From assembly GCA_049515175.1 (NCBI GenBank), contig JBEKUI010000010.1, forward strand, positions 1-36,535: a stretch of 36,535 nucleotides of DNA. The letters run 5' to 3'. The notes beneath the pieces were generated by a model, which saw only the letters and a program-made list of their open reading frames with translations, searched no databases and was not told the DNA's origin. The translations under genes and the position numbers were made by a program. The first letter of the stretch is position 1. Every line of letters starts with the position of its first letter. Positions 6,400 to 15,190 of this stretch are shown piece after piece. Source of the stretch: JACQNR01 sp049515175. GTDB taxonomy: Bacteria > Acidobacteriota > Terriglobia > UBA7540.

Positions 6400-8046
6400 C
6401 TACTTCATGGCTAGGGCGATCGAGAGTGGCATTCCAGTCGCCCCGGAGGGCTGGGTGAGGCCGAGTGCCGCAGCGATGCTTGGTGCCAAATCAATGGGCT
6501 GGCAGGGTTGCGTATACGTTCCCGGCTTGAAGCCCGATCCCCAGAGGAGAAGTGGCACTTGGGCGTCGTAGTTCCAAGGGCTCCCGTGGGTGGTTTCCGT
6601 GTCGCTGCTGGAGGGGACGGCGAACTGGTCGAGCACGATGAAGACATCCCCGCTGCGCTGGGAATTGAAGCTGTTGATCACTTTTCGGGTCATCGGCGAA
6701 TCAGGGATGCTCCCAGTCAGGAGGCTATTCCGGGTAACTGCCAGATTGACCCCCGGAACACTCATTGCCGCCCGAGCGGCTTCCGCTTCGACCTTTTCCG
6801 GGCTGACCCCGTGCTTCGAAATCGTGTTTAGATTCAAATAGATATACGGGAGATCGAGGGATTCGATCCAGTTGTCAGCTCCAAGAACTCTGGAAAGGGC
6901 TACTTCCACGGCCTCTTTAACACCCTTGGAGTTGAACCTCCCCACTCCCAGGCGGCGGTCTTTGATGACCTCAGGCGTGGGTGCGACCCCGTGGTCGCCC
7001 GATAAAGCGATCCAGACATTGTTCAGACCGACCATTTTGTCCACATCGGTGAGGAAGCTGGCCAAGGCGCGGTCGGTGCGGAGCGTCATGTCGGCTACCT
7101 CCGGGCTATAGGGGCCTTTGGCGTGGCCGATGTAGTCGTTCGCGCTAAGGGAGATGGTAAGGAGGTCGGTCTCCGTCGGCGGGCCCTGCCCCAGCTTCTC
7201 GTCACGAATCGCTTCCCGGGCAAACCGGAGTTCAATTTCCGAGATGTAGGGCGTCCCGTCAATCCAGCTCAAGAATCGTGGAGACGGGCAGGCCTCTCCG
7301 GGCTCGCCCTTGTATTCCGTGAACACCCGGCCGGAGGCTCCCGGCGTGTCATCCAACGCCTTCCAGTCCTTGCCGCAATATTCCTTGGCGGGAAGGCCAT
7401 CATTAAATCCGACCGCCCAGCCTGGCAAGGCAGTCATGTAGTAAGTGCTGGACACGAACCTTCCGCTCGATGCCTGGTACCAGTAGGCGGCGTTGGCGGA
7501 ATGGCCGCCGGGCAGGATGGCCGCGCGGTCTTTCAGGGAGACAGAAATCACCTTGGATTGGAAGTTCGATGCCAGGCGGAGCTCGTCACCAATCGTGCTG
7601 CCCAACAAGAAGTGCGGGGATGCTCCTCGTTTCTCGCCTGAGCCCTGAGCGGAGTCCACGATCCGGGTGTCCAGATCCTCGACGCAATTGACCGGGCGCT
7701 TGAGTGCGCGGTCATACCATTCGTTCTCGATGATGCCGTGGATGTTCGAATAGGTCCCGGTGGCGATGGAGGCGTGGCCGGGGCCGGTGGCCGTGATGGC
7801 GTAATTGTAGCGGCAGGTTGTGAAGCGCGCCCCGCTCATCAATCGGTTGAACCCGCCTTCCACGAAGTAGGGCCGGAAGCGGTCGAGATAATCGTTCCGA
7901 AACTGATCGATGATGATTAAGATGACGAGCCGAGGGCGCGTGGAAGGCTTGGCGGTCTCAGTCTCGCCCGTCGAGCTCCAGAAGAGTACGACGGCGCAGC
8001 TCAGAGCGAGAATGCAAAGCAGGGAAGTAATGCGGCGTTTGGTCAT
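6400..8046 (-). CDS. PafA-like alkaline phosphatase (phosphomonoesterase)
   Basis: A 548-residue secreted enzyme of the alkaline phosphatase superfamily. A signal peptide or anchor is at residues 1-27. Metal and active-site segments follow: D47 in I-I-I-D-Q-F-R-N-D-Y, the nucleophile threonine (T87) in T-A-T-G-P-G-H, N108 in I-E-N-E-W-Y-D, and the K172-D-R174 pair in S-L-K-D-R-A-A-I-L-P-G-G-H. Later come S-A-N-D-Y-I-G-H, L-S-G-D-H-G-V and T-H-G-S-P-W. The N and K-x-R residues are those that make PafA of Flavobacteria a phosphate-insensitive monoesterase rather than a diesterase (NPP). ATG 8046 was chosen because it begins the signal peptide and has GGAG 8 nt upstream. Likely role: release of phosphate from organic esters in the periplasm. 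Confidence 0.88.
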   Translation of the reverse strand: MTKRRITSLLCILALSCAVVLFWSSTGETETAKPSTRPRLVILIIIDQFRNDYLDRFRPYFVEGGFNRLMSGARFTTCRYNYAITATGPGHASIATGTYSNIHGIIENEWYDRALKRPVNCVEDLDTRIVDSAQGSGEKRGASPHFLLGSTIGDELRLASNFQSKVISVSLKDRAAILPGGHSANAAYWYQASSGRFVSSTYYMTALPGWAVGFNDGLPAKEYCGKDWKALDDTPGASGRVFTEYKGEPGEACPSPRFLSWIDGTPYISEIELRFAREAIRDEKLGQGPPTETDLLTISLSANDYIGHAKGPYSPEVADMTLRTDRALASFLTDVDKMVGLNNVWIALSGDHGVAPTPEVIKDRRLGVGRFNSKGVKEAVEVALSRVLGADNWIESLDLPYIYLNLNTISKHGVSPEKVEAEAARAAMSVPGVNLAVTRNSLLTGSIPDSPMTRKVINSFNSQRSGDVFIVLDQFAVPSSSDTETTHGSPWNYDAQVPLLLWGSGFKPGTYTQPCQPIDLAPSIAAALGLTQPSGATGMPLSIALAMK

Positions 8047-8242
8047 GTGAGGAGCTCCGGGATGTTTCCGCACGACGGAGCGATTTGGATGGCATCTGCC
8101 AGGCGCCGCTCGCACGAACTGCTGAGTGTAGCAGATTTCCCGGCCCGATGACGCCGGTCAGTAGACAGACGGAGCGAACGAATGAAAGAGCGCCAGTCAC
8201 CGACCGGCGCCGCGGCGCGATGTTGTGATACCGTCGGAATTG

Positions 8243-8905
8243 ATGAACAACGAAGGCCCGGAAATATCGGAGAAGCATTTTGAAGCCGGATGGAGTAAGC
8301 GCCTCCACGCCTGGATGCTCTCCAAGGGTAGCGCCAAGTACGAGCGCGCAATCGCCGCGCACAAGCAGCGCCTGCTCGGTAGCCTTGAGGGCGACGTGCT
8401 CGAAATCGGTCCGGGCGGTGGCGTCAACCTGGACCACTTTGCTCCCCATGTTCGTTGGACCGGCGTCGAGCCCAATCCGTTCATGCACTCCTACCTCCGG
8501 AAGAAGGCTCTGAGCCTGGGGCGGGAGATTGACGTTCGTATGGGCAGAGCTGAGGAGCTGGGATTTCCCAGCCAGGCGTTCGACGCCGTGGTCACGACAC
8601 TCGTGCTCTGCTCCGTCGCGGACCAGGTGCGGGTGCTGGAGGAGATCAAGCGGGTTCTCCGGCCCGGCGGGAAGTACGTCTTTATCGAACACGTCGTTGC
8701 GCCGGAAGGAACCTTTACCCGTCGCGCGCAGCGCTGGATCCGCCCCGTCTGGCGCGTGGTTGGGGACGGCTGTAGCCCGGAGCGTGCGACATGGCGCGCT
8801 ATCGAGGCTGCCGGCTTCCAGCACGTCGAGATCGAGCATTTCCGCGTTCCCTTTCCCATCGTCGGCCCGCATATCGCCGGCTTCGCAACCAAGGTGGGGA
8901 ACTGA
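8243..8905 (+). CDS. Class I SAM-dependent methyltransferase
   Basis: A 220-residue protein from ATG 8243 (GTG 8225 is an in-frame alternative). The SAM-binding motif is V-L-E-I-G-P-G-G-G-V-N near residues 53-63, with the acidic E of G-V-E-P-N-P about 20 residues later. A V-V-T-T-L-V-L-C-S-V segment and R-V-L-R-P-G-G-K-Y-V-F-I-E-H follow, the typical methyltransferase-11 fold. The C-terminal R-R-A-Q-R-W-I-R-P-V-W and W-R-A-I-E-A-A-G-F are typical of a subgroup related to METTL7-like (thiol or lipid) methyltransferases; that substrate link is inference. It is divergent from the phosphatase and stands alone. Confidence 0.85.
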   Translation: MNNEGPEISEKHFEAGWSKRLHAWMLSKGSAKYERAIAAHKQRLLGSLEGDVLEIGPGGGVNLDHFAPHVRWTGVEPNPFMHSYLRKKALSLGREIDVRMGRAEELGFPSQAFDAVVTTLVLCSVADQVRVLEEIKRVLRPGGKYVFIEHVVAPEGTFTRRAQRWIRPVWRVVGDGCSPERATWRAIEAAGFQHVEIEHFRVPFPIVGPHIAGFATKVGN

Positions 8906-9032
8906 GGGCTGTGAATAGGATTCACCGCTCATCCTGCCCGTTATGGAGGCGAGTTTCCCTCGTTCGTCAACTGACGGCCGGCGTAAAGCCGTCGCTCCGC
9001 CGAACTGACCCACCACCGGAAGCCCGGTTCGC

Positions 9033-9061
9033 TTGACGCTCCGCATCTTTTCCCCTAGATT
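9033..9061 (+). promoter_or_regulatory. Sigma-70 promoter upstream of ggt
   Basis: TTGACG at 9033-9038 and TAGATT at 9056-9061 are separated by 17 nt. The start of transcription would be near 9068, giving a leader of about 108 nt before the preferred ATG at 9176, or 27 nt before the alternative ATG at 9095. The -10 is identical to that of the rlpA promoter. Confidence 0.5.
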
Positions 9062-9175
9062 GGAGCGTCTGAGGAAATATCCTTCCCTTCGACAATGTTC
9101 ACCGCGAAGCCTCAGCGTCGTCGCAGAAAGTCCTCGTTTCAGGCCGAGAGCGAATTGTTACCCTCCTGTTGCACG

Positions 9176-10861
9176 ATGCCACTACTTCGAGGGCTTGCGG
9201 GAGCGGCTCTCCTCCTTTCTTTCATCGCGTTCTCCGCAGCTCCGGCATTCTCGCAGAGCCGCGTTGCCGCGCGGCACGGGATGGTTGTCGCCAGCGAACC
9301 CCTGGCCGCTGACGCTGGTCTGGAGATCCTGAAGGCCGGCGGCAATGCCGTGGACGCGGCGGTGGCGGTGGGCTTTGCTATGGCGGTCACGTATCCGGAG
9401 GCGGGGAACATCGGCGGCGGCGGCTTCATGCTGATTCGCCGGGCGAGCGGCGAGTCCATCGCCGTGGAGTACCGCGAGGAAGCCCCCGCGGCCGCCACAC
9501 CCAACATGTACCTCGACAGGCAGGGGAACCCGGTTGCGGGATCGAGTACGGTAGGGGCGCGCGCCGCGGGCGTGCCCGGGACCGTCGCCGGCCTTGCCCT
9601 CGCGCACCAGAAATACGGCAAGCTGCCCTGGAAACGCGTTCTCCAGCCCGCGATTCGCCTGGCGGCGGGATTCCCCGTCAGCTACGAACTCAGCGAGTTG
9701 CTGAAGTCCGAGCGCGATAACCTGGAGAAGTTTCCGGAGACGCGGCGCATTTTCCTGCGCGGCGGCCATCCATACGAGCCGGGTGAAATTCTCCGCCAGC
9801 CGGATCTCGCGCAGACGCTCCGTCGCATCGCGGCGGGGGGCCCGGAAGCTTTCTATCGCGGGCCCGTCGCCCAGGCCATCGCGGCCTCGATGCGCAAGCA
9901 CGGAGGCCTCATCACCGCCGACGACCTGCGCCAGTATCAGGCGAAGCTGCGGCCGCCAATTCGCGCCACCTTCCGCAGCTACGAGATTCTGACCATGCCC
10001 CCGCCGAGCTCCGGCGGGGTCGGTCTGGTCGAGATGCTCAACGTGCTCGAGCCGCTCGACCTGGGCCAGCCCAATTCCTTTCATTCCATGCGGCTCATCG
10101 CGGAAACCATGCGCCGCGCCTACGCCGACCGCGCCGCGTTCCTGGGCGACGCCGATTTCGTTTCCGTGCCCGTAAAAGGGCTGACGAGCAAAACGTATGC
10201 GGCCCGGCTGCGGGAGGAGATCCTGCGAGGGAAGGCGGCGGCCCCGGTCACTGCCGGCGAGCCCTCCGGTTTCGAATCGGCCGAGACCACGCATTTCTCG
10301 GTCGTCGATGCCGAAGGCAACGCCGTTGCCAACACCTACACGCTCAATGGCTGGTTCGGCTGCTACGTGACGGCCGAAGGGACGGGCGTGCTGCTCAACA
10401 ACGAGATGGACGACTTCGCCGCCCGGCCCGGCGCTCCCAACATGTTTGGGTTGGTTCAGGGCGAAGCCAATGCCATCGCGCCGCGCAAGCGCCCGCTCTC
10501 TTCCATGACGCCGACCATCGTGCTGCGCGACGGGAAAGTGCGCCTGGTTCTCGGCTCGCCCGGTGGCGGCACCATCATCAACACTGTCTTGCAAGTCCTG
10601 CTCAATGTGATCGCCTTCCACATGGACACTCGCGAGGCCGTGGCTGCTCCCCGTTTTCACCACCAATGGATGCCGGACCGGCTGATATTGGAGCGGCGGG
10701 GATTTTCTGCGGATACAATTCACCTGCTGGAAGAGGCGGGATACCAGCTTGCGTACCGCGACCGGATGGGCATCTGTGAGGCGATCGAGATTGACCCCGC
10801 CACCGGGTGGCGGTTCGGCGCGGCGGACCCGCGCGCGGAGGGAAAGGCGGTCGGATACTGA
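9176..10861 (+). CDS. ggt: Gamma-glutamyltransferase (glutathione hydrolase) proenzyme
   Basis: A 561-residue periplasmic N-terminal-nucleophile hydrolase. The signal peptide is MPLLRGLAGAALLLSFIAF followed by S-A-A-P-A-F-S-Q. Large-subunit marks are the G-M-V-V-A-S-E-P-L-A segment, G-G-N-A-V-D-A-A-V-A-V and N-I-G-G-G-G-F-M. Autoprocessing is expected before T371 of E-T-T-H-F-S-V-V-D; this threonine becomes the catalytic nucleophile. Oxyanion and substrate elements L-S-S-M-T-P-T (441-447) and G-S-P-G-G-G-T-I (460-467) are present. ATG 9176 starts the signal peptide; an upstream in-frame ATG at 9095 would add an arginine-rich stretch. The stop codon overlaps the next start by one base (TGATG), so translation is probably coupled. 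Role: glutathione and gamma-glutamyl peptide breakdown. Confidence 0.93.
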   Translation: MPLLRGLAGAALLLSFIAFSAAPAFSQSRVAARHGMVVASEPLAADAGLEILKAGGNAVDAAVAVGFAMAVTYPEAGNIGGGGFMLIRRASGESIAVEYREEAPAAATPNMYLDRQGNPVAGSSTVGARAAGVPGTVAGLALAHQKYGKLPWKRVLQPAIRLAAGFPVSYELSELLKSERDNLEKFPETRRIFLRGGHPYEPGEILRQPDLAQTLRRIAAGGPEAFYRGPVAQAIAASMRKHGGLITADDLRQYQAKLRPPIRATFRSYEILTMPPPSSGGVGLVEMLNVLEPLDLGQPNSFHSMRLIAETMRRAYADRAAFLGDADFVSVPVKGLTSKTYAARLREEILRGKAAAPVTAGEPSGFESAETTHFSVVDAEGNAVANTYTLNGWFGCYVTAEGTGVLLNNEMDDFAARPGAPNMFGLVQGEANAIAPRKRPLSSMTPTIVLRDGKVRLVLGSPGGGTIINTVLQVLLNVIAFHMDTREAVAAPRFHHQWMPDRLILERRGFSADTIHLLEEAGYQLAYRDRMGICEAIEIDPATGWRFGAADPRAEGKAVGY

Positions 10862-11685
10862 TGGAATTCGCGCTCTCCACACATCTCTTCGTTGGCGAGC
10901 GGCTGAGCTCGCACATTCTCGATCAGATCCTGGCCGCGGGGTTCCGCACCATTGAGATCTTCGCCGCCCGCCAGCATCTCGACTATCACGACAAGAACCA
11001 CGTGCGCGACGTCGCCGAGTGGTTTCGCGACCACGACGTGAAGCTGTATTCCCTCCATGCGCCGCTCTATTCCGATTTTGACTGGGGCCGCTCGGGCGGC
11101 TCGCCCCTTTCCGTCGCCCATCTGCAGCGCGGGCGCCGCATCGAGTCGATGGAGGAAATCAAGCGTGCCATTGAAGTGGCGGAACTGCTGCCGTTCCGCT
11201 TCCTCATCCTCCACCTGGGGCTGCCGGGCGAAGAGTACGACCTCGCCAAGTTCGACGCCGCGATGACCTCCATCGAGCATCTCAAGATCTTCGCCAAAGA
11301 GCGTGGCGCGCAAGTGCTGCTCGAGAACACGCCCAATGAGCTGAGCACACCCGCGCGGCTCCTGCAATTCATCAGCTACACGCGGCTGGCGGATCTGAAG
11401 ATCTGCTTCGACACCGGCCATGCCCACATGACCTGCGGCGTGCCGGAGGCCTTCAAGACGCTTCGCGAGCACATCGCCTCCACCCACGTTCACGACAATC
11501 GCCGGCTGAAGGATGACCACCTGCTGCCCTTCGACGGTGAAATCAACTGGGACCAGACGGTGCGAAATTTCCGCTCCGTCGATGGCCAGTTCCCGATTCT
11601 TTTTGAGCTGCGCAATTACGGCCCCAAGCAGTCCGGTTTCGGGCGCCTCCGGGAAGTTATGGAACGGCTGGAAGTGATTCGCTAA
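10861..11685 (+). CDS. Sugar phosphate isomerase/epimerase (AP-endonuclease-2-like TIM barrel)
   Basis: A 274-residue TIM-barrel protein. Barrel strand ends with metal-ligand type residues are visible: S-L-H-A-P near residue 64, I-L-H-L-G near 118, L-L-E-N-T-P near 159, C-F-D-T-G-H-A-H near 182-189, H-V-H-D-N near 209-213 and I-L-F-E-L-R near 246. These are the glutamate, aspartate and histidine positions used by xylose-isomerase-like and endonuclease-IV-like enzymes. The start ATG overlaps the ggt stop by one base; asnS follows after 14 nt. The operon partners do not point to a substrate, and it is not close in sequence to the partial isomerase at the window start. Confidence 0.82.
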   Translation: MEFALSTHLFVGERLSSHILDQILAAGFRTIEIFAARQHLDYHDKNHVRDVAEWFRDHDVKLYSLHAPLYSDFDWGRSGGSPLSVAHLQRGRRIESMEEIKRAIEVAELLPFRFLILHLGLPGEEYDLAKFDAAMTSIEHLKIFAKERGAQVLLENTPNELSTPARLLQFISYTRLADLKICFDTGHAHMTCGVPEAFKTLREHIASTHVHDNRRLKDDHLLPFDGEINWDQTVRNFRSVDGQFPILFELRNYGPKQSGFGRLREVMERLEVIR

Positions 11686-11699
11686 GGAGGTTGTTTCCC

Positions 11700-13004
11700 T
11701 TGCCCCACGTCGTTGAGATTCGTCATATGGCCGAGTTCGTCGGCCAGGAAGTGACCATCCAGGGCTGGCTGTACAACCTGCGCGAAAGCGGGAAGCTGCT
11801 CTTTCCGCTCTTTCGTGACGGCACGGGGATCATTCAGGGAGTTGTCGTCAAGAAGACGGTCGCGCCGGAAGTCTTTGACCGCGTGAAAGACCTCACCCAG
11901 GAATCGTCGGTGCGAGTGACGGGTCGGCCGCGCGCCGACCAGCGCGCCCCAGGCGGCTTCGAGCTCGAGGTCTCTGACCTGGAAATCCTCCAGTTGATAC
12001 CTGCCGACCAGCCTTATCCCATCACTCCCAAAGATCACGGCATCGAATTTCTGATGGACCATCGTCACCTCTGGCTGCGCTCCGCCCGGCAGCGCGCGAT
12101 TCTCGCCATCCGCCACGAGATCATCAAGGCCTGCCGCGATTTTTTCGACGACCGTGGCTTCACTCTTGTTGACACGCCCATCTTCACCCCCGCCGCCTGT
12201 GAGGGCACGACGACCCTTTTTGAAGTGGGATATTTCGAAGATAAGGCTTACCTGACCCAATCTGGCCAGCTTTACAACGAGGCCAACGCCATGGCGGTGG
12301 GCAAGACGTATTGCTTCGGGCCGACGTTTCGCGCCGAGAAGTCCAAGACCCGCCGCCACCTCACCGAGTTCTGGATGATCGAGCCGGAAGTGGCGTACGC
12401 CCACCTCGAGGACGCCATGGTGCTTGCCGAGGGTCTGGTGGCGCACGTCGTGGCGCGCGTCCTGGAGAAGCGCCGCGCGGAGCTGCAAACGCTCGAGCGC
12501 AACACGGCGCCCCTCGAGAAATGCGTTTTGCCCTTCCCGCGCCTCAGCTACGACGACGCGGTCAAGATTCTGCGGGAGAAGGGAAGCGAGATCCAGTGGG
12601 GGGGAGACCTTGGCGGCACCGACGAAACCCTGCTCGGCCAGCATTTCGATCGGCCGGTGCTCGTCCACCGCTATCCGAGCCAGATCAAGGCCTTTTACAT
12701 GGAGCCTGACCTGCAGCGGCCCGAGGTGGCGCTCTGCGTGGACGTGCTGGCTCCGGAGGGCTACGGCGAAATTATCGGCGGTGGTGAGCGCATGTCGGAC
12801 TACAACCGGCTTCTCCAGCGCATCGAAGAGGCCAAATTGCCGCGCCAGGCCTTCGAGTGGTATCTGGACCTCCGCCGCTATGGTACGGTCCCGCATGCCG
12901 GCTTTGGTATGGGTATCGAGCGTGTCGTCGCCTGGATCTGCGGGCTCGACCACGTCCGCGAAACCATCCCCTTTCCCCGCATGCTCCATCGGCTGACGCC
13001 TTGA
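11700..13004 (+). CDS. asnS: Asparagine--tRNA ligase
   Basis: A 434-residue class IIb aminoacyl-tRNA synthetase. The N-terminal OB-fold anticodon domain runs to about residue 110 (V-T-I-Q-G-W-L-Y-N-L-R-E-S-G-K). The catalytic core holds motif 2 (F-R-A-E-K-S-K-T-R-R-H-L-T-E-F-W-M-I-E-P-E) and motif 3 (G-F-G-M-G-I-E-R-V-V-A-W-I). The F-W-M-x-E-P-E wording is that of AsnRS rather than AspRS. The start is taken as TTG 11700 because a strong SD, AAGGAGG at 11684-11690, lies 9 nt upstream. A TTG at 11691 would touch the SD, and ATG 11727 would be too far. It follows the isomerase gene by 14 nt, in the ggt run. Confidence 0.93.
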   Translation: MPHVVEIRHMAEFVGQEVTIQGWLYNLRESGKLLFPLFRDGTGIIQGVVVKKTVAPEVFDRVKDLTQESSVRVTGRPRADQRAPGGFELEVSDLEILQLIPADQPYPITPKDHGIEFLMDHRHLWLRSARQRAILAIRHEIIKACRDFFDDRGFTLVDTPIFTPAACEGTTTLFEVGYFEDKAYLTQSGQLYNEANAMAVGKTYCFGPTFRAEKSKTRRHLTEFWMIEPEVAYAHLEDAMVLAEGLVAHVVARVLEKRRAELQTLERNTAPLEKCVLPFPRLSYDDAVKILREKGSEIQWGGDLGGTDETLLGQHFDRPVLVHRYPSQIKAFYMEPDLQRPEVALCVDVLAPEGYGEIIGGGERMSDYNRLLQRIEEAKLPRQAFEWYLDLRRYGTVPHAGFGMGIERVVAWICGLDHVRETIPFPRMLHRLTP

Positions 13005-13005
13005 A

Positions 13006-13043
13006 ATCCACCGCGGGCCTGCGGCGGATTGGATGAGTATCCA
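13006..13043 (+). terminator. Tandem hairpins after asnS
   Basis: ATCCACCGC and GCGGCGGAT (13006-13014 and 13021-13029) pair with one mismatch around a 6-nt loop. A second hairpin TGGAT-GAGT-ATCCA (13030-13043) follows, then TTTATCTT. The T-run is weak, so this is only a possible intrinsic terminator for the ggt-asnS run. Confidence 0.35.
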
Positions 13044-13061
13044 TTTATCTTGCACCACCCG

Positions 13062-13092
13062 TTGGGCAAAAGCTGTAGCGTCGCGATATCAT
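13062..13092 (+). promoter_or_regulatory. Possible promoter of the arginase-ddl pair
   Basis: TATCAT at 13087-13092 (five of six consensus bases) has TTGGGC at 13062-13067 upstream, with a long 19-nt spacer. Transcription would begin near 13099, about 28 nt before the arginase ATG. The -35 is poor. Confidence 0.3.
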
Positions 13093-13126
13093 AGAGGAGT
13101 TGGGGAAGTTCGCTCGTGGGGTCATC

Positions 13127-14035
13127 ATGCTGAAGATCCGAATTCTCGGGGTCCCGCTCGACCTGGGCCAGGAGCGGCGTGGTGTGGACATGGGGCCGTC
13201 GGCGGTGCGCGCCGCGGGCTTGAACTCTGCGCTCAAGGTGCTGGGCCATCATGTGGAGGATGCCGGAAACATCCACGTCAAGATTCCGGAGATGCAGCAT
13301 TTCGGCGACCGGCACGCGAAGTATCTGAACGAGATCGCCGAGACGAGCCAGGAAGTAGCACACCGAATCTATCAAGCCCTGGAGAGCGGCTATTTCCCGC
13401 TCTCTTTGGGCGGCGACCACTCCATGGCCATCGGCACGCAGGCAGGCGTAGCCAAGTTTTACCGCGACCGTGAGCAGGAGATTGGGTGCATCTGGATGGA
13501 TGCGCATGCCGACATGAATACGCCCGAAACCAGCCCCAGCGGCAACGTGCACGGGATGCCCTTTGCAGCCACTCTCGGCCTGGGGCCGGATTCGCTGAGC
13601 AAGATATTTGGCTTTGCGCCGAAGGTCCGGCCGGAGAAATGCGTTCTGATCGGCGCGCGCGACCTCGATTCGCGCGAGCGGCGTGCGGTACGCGAATCTG
13701 GCGTCAACGTTTTCACCATGCGGACCCTGGACGAGCTGGGCATGCGCGCGGTCATGGAAAAGGCCCTGGCCCTCGCCACATCCGGAACGGCGGGATTCGT
13801 CGTGTCGTTCGACATGGACGTCATGGACCCGGACGAAGCGCCGGGCGTGGGCACGCCCGTGCGCGGCGGGATTACTTTCCGCGAAGCTCACCTCGCTCTG
13901 GAAATGGTGGCCGACAGCAAGAAGATGGTGGCGATGGAACTTGTCGAGATCAATCCCATCATCGATATCCTCAATAAGACCGCGATTCTCGGTGTGGGTC
14001 TGGTCAGCTCCGCCCTGGGGAAGAAAATTCTGTGA
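13127..14035 (+). CDS. rocF: Arginase
   Basis: A 302-residue ureohydrolase converting arginine to ornithine and urea. The dimanganese ligands are all visible: H98 in G-G-D-H-S, D125, H127 and D129 in D-A-H-A-D, and D229 and D231 in S-F-D-M-D-V-M-D-P. The S-G-N-V-H-G-M-P stretch (138-145) is the arginase-type substrate loop and separates it from agmatinase, and E-L-V-E-I-N-P lies near the C-terminus. ATG 13127 begins the normal family N-terminus (M-L-K-I-R-I-L-G-V-P); AGAGGAG at 13093-13099 is too far to be its SD. The last bases overlap the GTG start of ddl by 4 bp, so the two are co-translated. Confidence 0.92.
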   Translation: MLKIRILGVPLDLGQERRGVDMGPSAVRAAGLNSALKVLGHHVEDAGNIHVKIPEMQHFGDRHAKYLNEIAETSQEVAHRIYQALESGYFPLSLGGDHSMAIGTQAGVAKFYRDREQEIGCIWMDAHADMNTPETSPSGNVHGMPFAATLGLGPDSLSKIFGFAPKVRPEKCVLIGARDLDSRERRAVRESGVNVFTMRTLDELGMRAVMEKALALATSGTAGFVVSFDMDVMDPDEAPGVGTPVRGGITFREAHLALEMVADSKKMVAMELVEINPIIDILNKTAILGVGLVSSALGKKIL

Positions 14036-15144
14036 GCAAAAAGCTGCGCTTGGGAATTCTGTTTGGCGGCCGCTCCGGCGAGCACGAAGTCTCGCTGACC
14101 TCGGCGGCCTCGGTGATGAAGGCGCTCGACCGGGCGAAGTACGACGTGGTGCCGATCGGTATTACCCGGGAAGGGAAGTGGCTCGTCGGTTCGGCGGCCG
14201 ACCAATCCCTGCCCGGAGTCCTGAAAGACGGAAAGCCGGTGACTCCCGCGGTCGATCCCTCCGGCCCGAAATTGATTCCGCTGAGTGACCGGTCGCTGCG
14301 GAAATCGGATGCTGCTCCGGCAGTGGACGTGATCTTTCCTGTCCTGCACGGGACGTTCGGCGAGGATGGGACCGTGCAGGGGCTTCTCGAGCTGGCCGAC
14401 ATTCCTTATGTCGGGGCGGGCGTGCTGGGCTCGGCGGCGGGAATGGACAAGGACGTGATGAAGCGCCTCTTCCGTGATGCCGGGCTGCCCGTCGTTCCGT
14501 GGATTCTGGTCCTGCGCAGCGAGTGGGAACGGTCGCCTGCGGCGGCGGCGAAACGGGCTCGCAAGGAAATTGGTTTTCCCCTGTTCGTCAAGCCGGCCAA
14601 TCTGGGCTCGTCTGTCGGCATCAGCAAGGTCGGGACGCCTCGCGAGCTGGCGATGGCGATGAACCTTGCTGCCGGATACGACCGGAAGATTCTGGTCGAG
14701 AAAGCCGTGGACGCGCGGGAGATTGAGTGCTCGGTGCTCGGCAACGACCGGCCCGAAGCTTCGGTGCCAGGCGAAATCGTGCCGGTCAATGAGTTTTATG
14801 ATTACGAGGCCAAATATGAGAAGGAAGGCTCGGAGCTCATCATCCCCGCCCGCCTTGCCGCCCAGCAGACCCGCCAGGCACAGGAGTACGCCGTGCGCGC
14901 ATTCCATGCCGTTGATTGCGCGGGCATGGCGCGCGTCGATTTTCTTCTGGATCGGAAGAGTGGAAAGCTCTACGTGAACGAAATCAATACCATCCCCGGC
15001 TTCACGCCCATCAGCATGTATCCCAAGCTCTGGGAAGCGAGCGGGTTGCCATACCTCAAGCTGATCGACCGCCTCATCGCCCTCGCTCTCGAGCGCCAGC
15101 GTGACAAGCGCCGCACGCGCTACGGGTACAGAGCTCCCCGCTAG
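14032..15144 (+). CDS. ddl: D-alanine--D-alanine ligase
   Basis: A 370-residue ATP-grasp enzyme making the D-Ala-D-Ala dipeptide of peptidoglycan. Family marks: F-G-G-R-S-G-E-H-E-V-S near residues 11-21, V-L-H-G-T-F-G-E-D-G-T-V-Q-G near 104-117, K-P-A-N-L-G-S-S-V-G-I-S near 191-202, the omega-loop Y-D-Y-E-A-K-Y and the metal-binding N-E-I-N-T-I-P-G-F-T. The tyrosine and lysine of the omega-loop fit a D-Ala-D-Ala rather than D-Ala-D-lactate enzyme. It starts with GTG 14032, overlapping the arginase stop by 4 bp. The pairing with arginase is not a standard pathway link. Confidence 0.93.
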   Translation: MSKKLRLGILFGGRSGEHEVSLTSAASVMKALDRAKYDVVPIGITREGKWLVGSAADQSLPGVLKDGKPVTPAVDPSGPKLIPLSDRSLRKSDAAPAVDVIFPVLHGTFGEDGTVQGLLELADIPYVGAGVLGSAAGMDKDVMKRLFRDAGLPVVPWILVLRSEWERSPAAAAKRARKEIGFPLFVKPANLGSSVGISKVGTPRELAMAMNLAAGYDRKILVEKAVDAREIECSVLGNDRPEASVPGEIVPVNEFYDYEAKYEKEGSELIIPARLAAQQTRQAQEYAVRAFHAVDCAGMARVDFLLDRKSGKLYVNEINTIPGFTPISMYPKLWEASGLPYLKLIDRLIALALERQRDKRRTRYGYRAPR

Positions 15145-15160
15145 AAGTATCGAGCCAGGC

Positions 15161-15190
15161 TTGACATTCCGCCGCGCGACATGCTATTTA
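15161..15190 (+). promoter_or_regulatory. Promoter of the tetR-exporter operon
   Basis: A perfect TTGACA at 15161-15166 is followed after 18 nt by TATTTA at 15185-15190. Transcription would start near 15197, only about 11 nt before the ATG at 15208. There is no SD in that short leader. The -10 overlaps the palindromic operator at 15186-15209. Confidence 0.5.

Noticed and set aside
8207..8218. 12-bp palindrome GCGCCGCGGCGC before the methyltransferase
   Set aside because: Pure G/C palindromes of this length are expected by chance in GC-rich intergenic DNA, and it is not positioned on a promoter.
9182..13058. Long minus-strand open frames over ggt and asnS
   Set aside because: They are antisense shadows of GC-rich genes with strong motifs on the plus strand.
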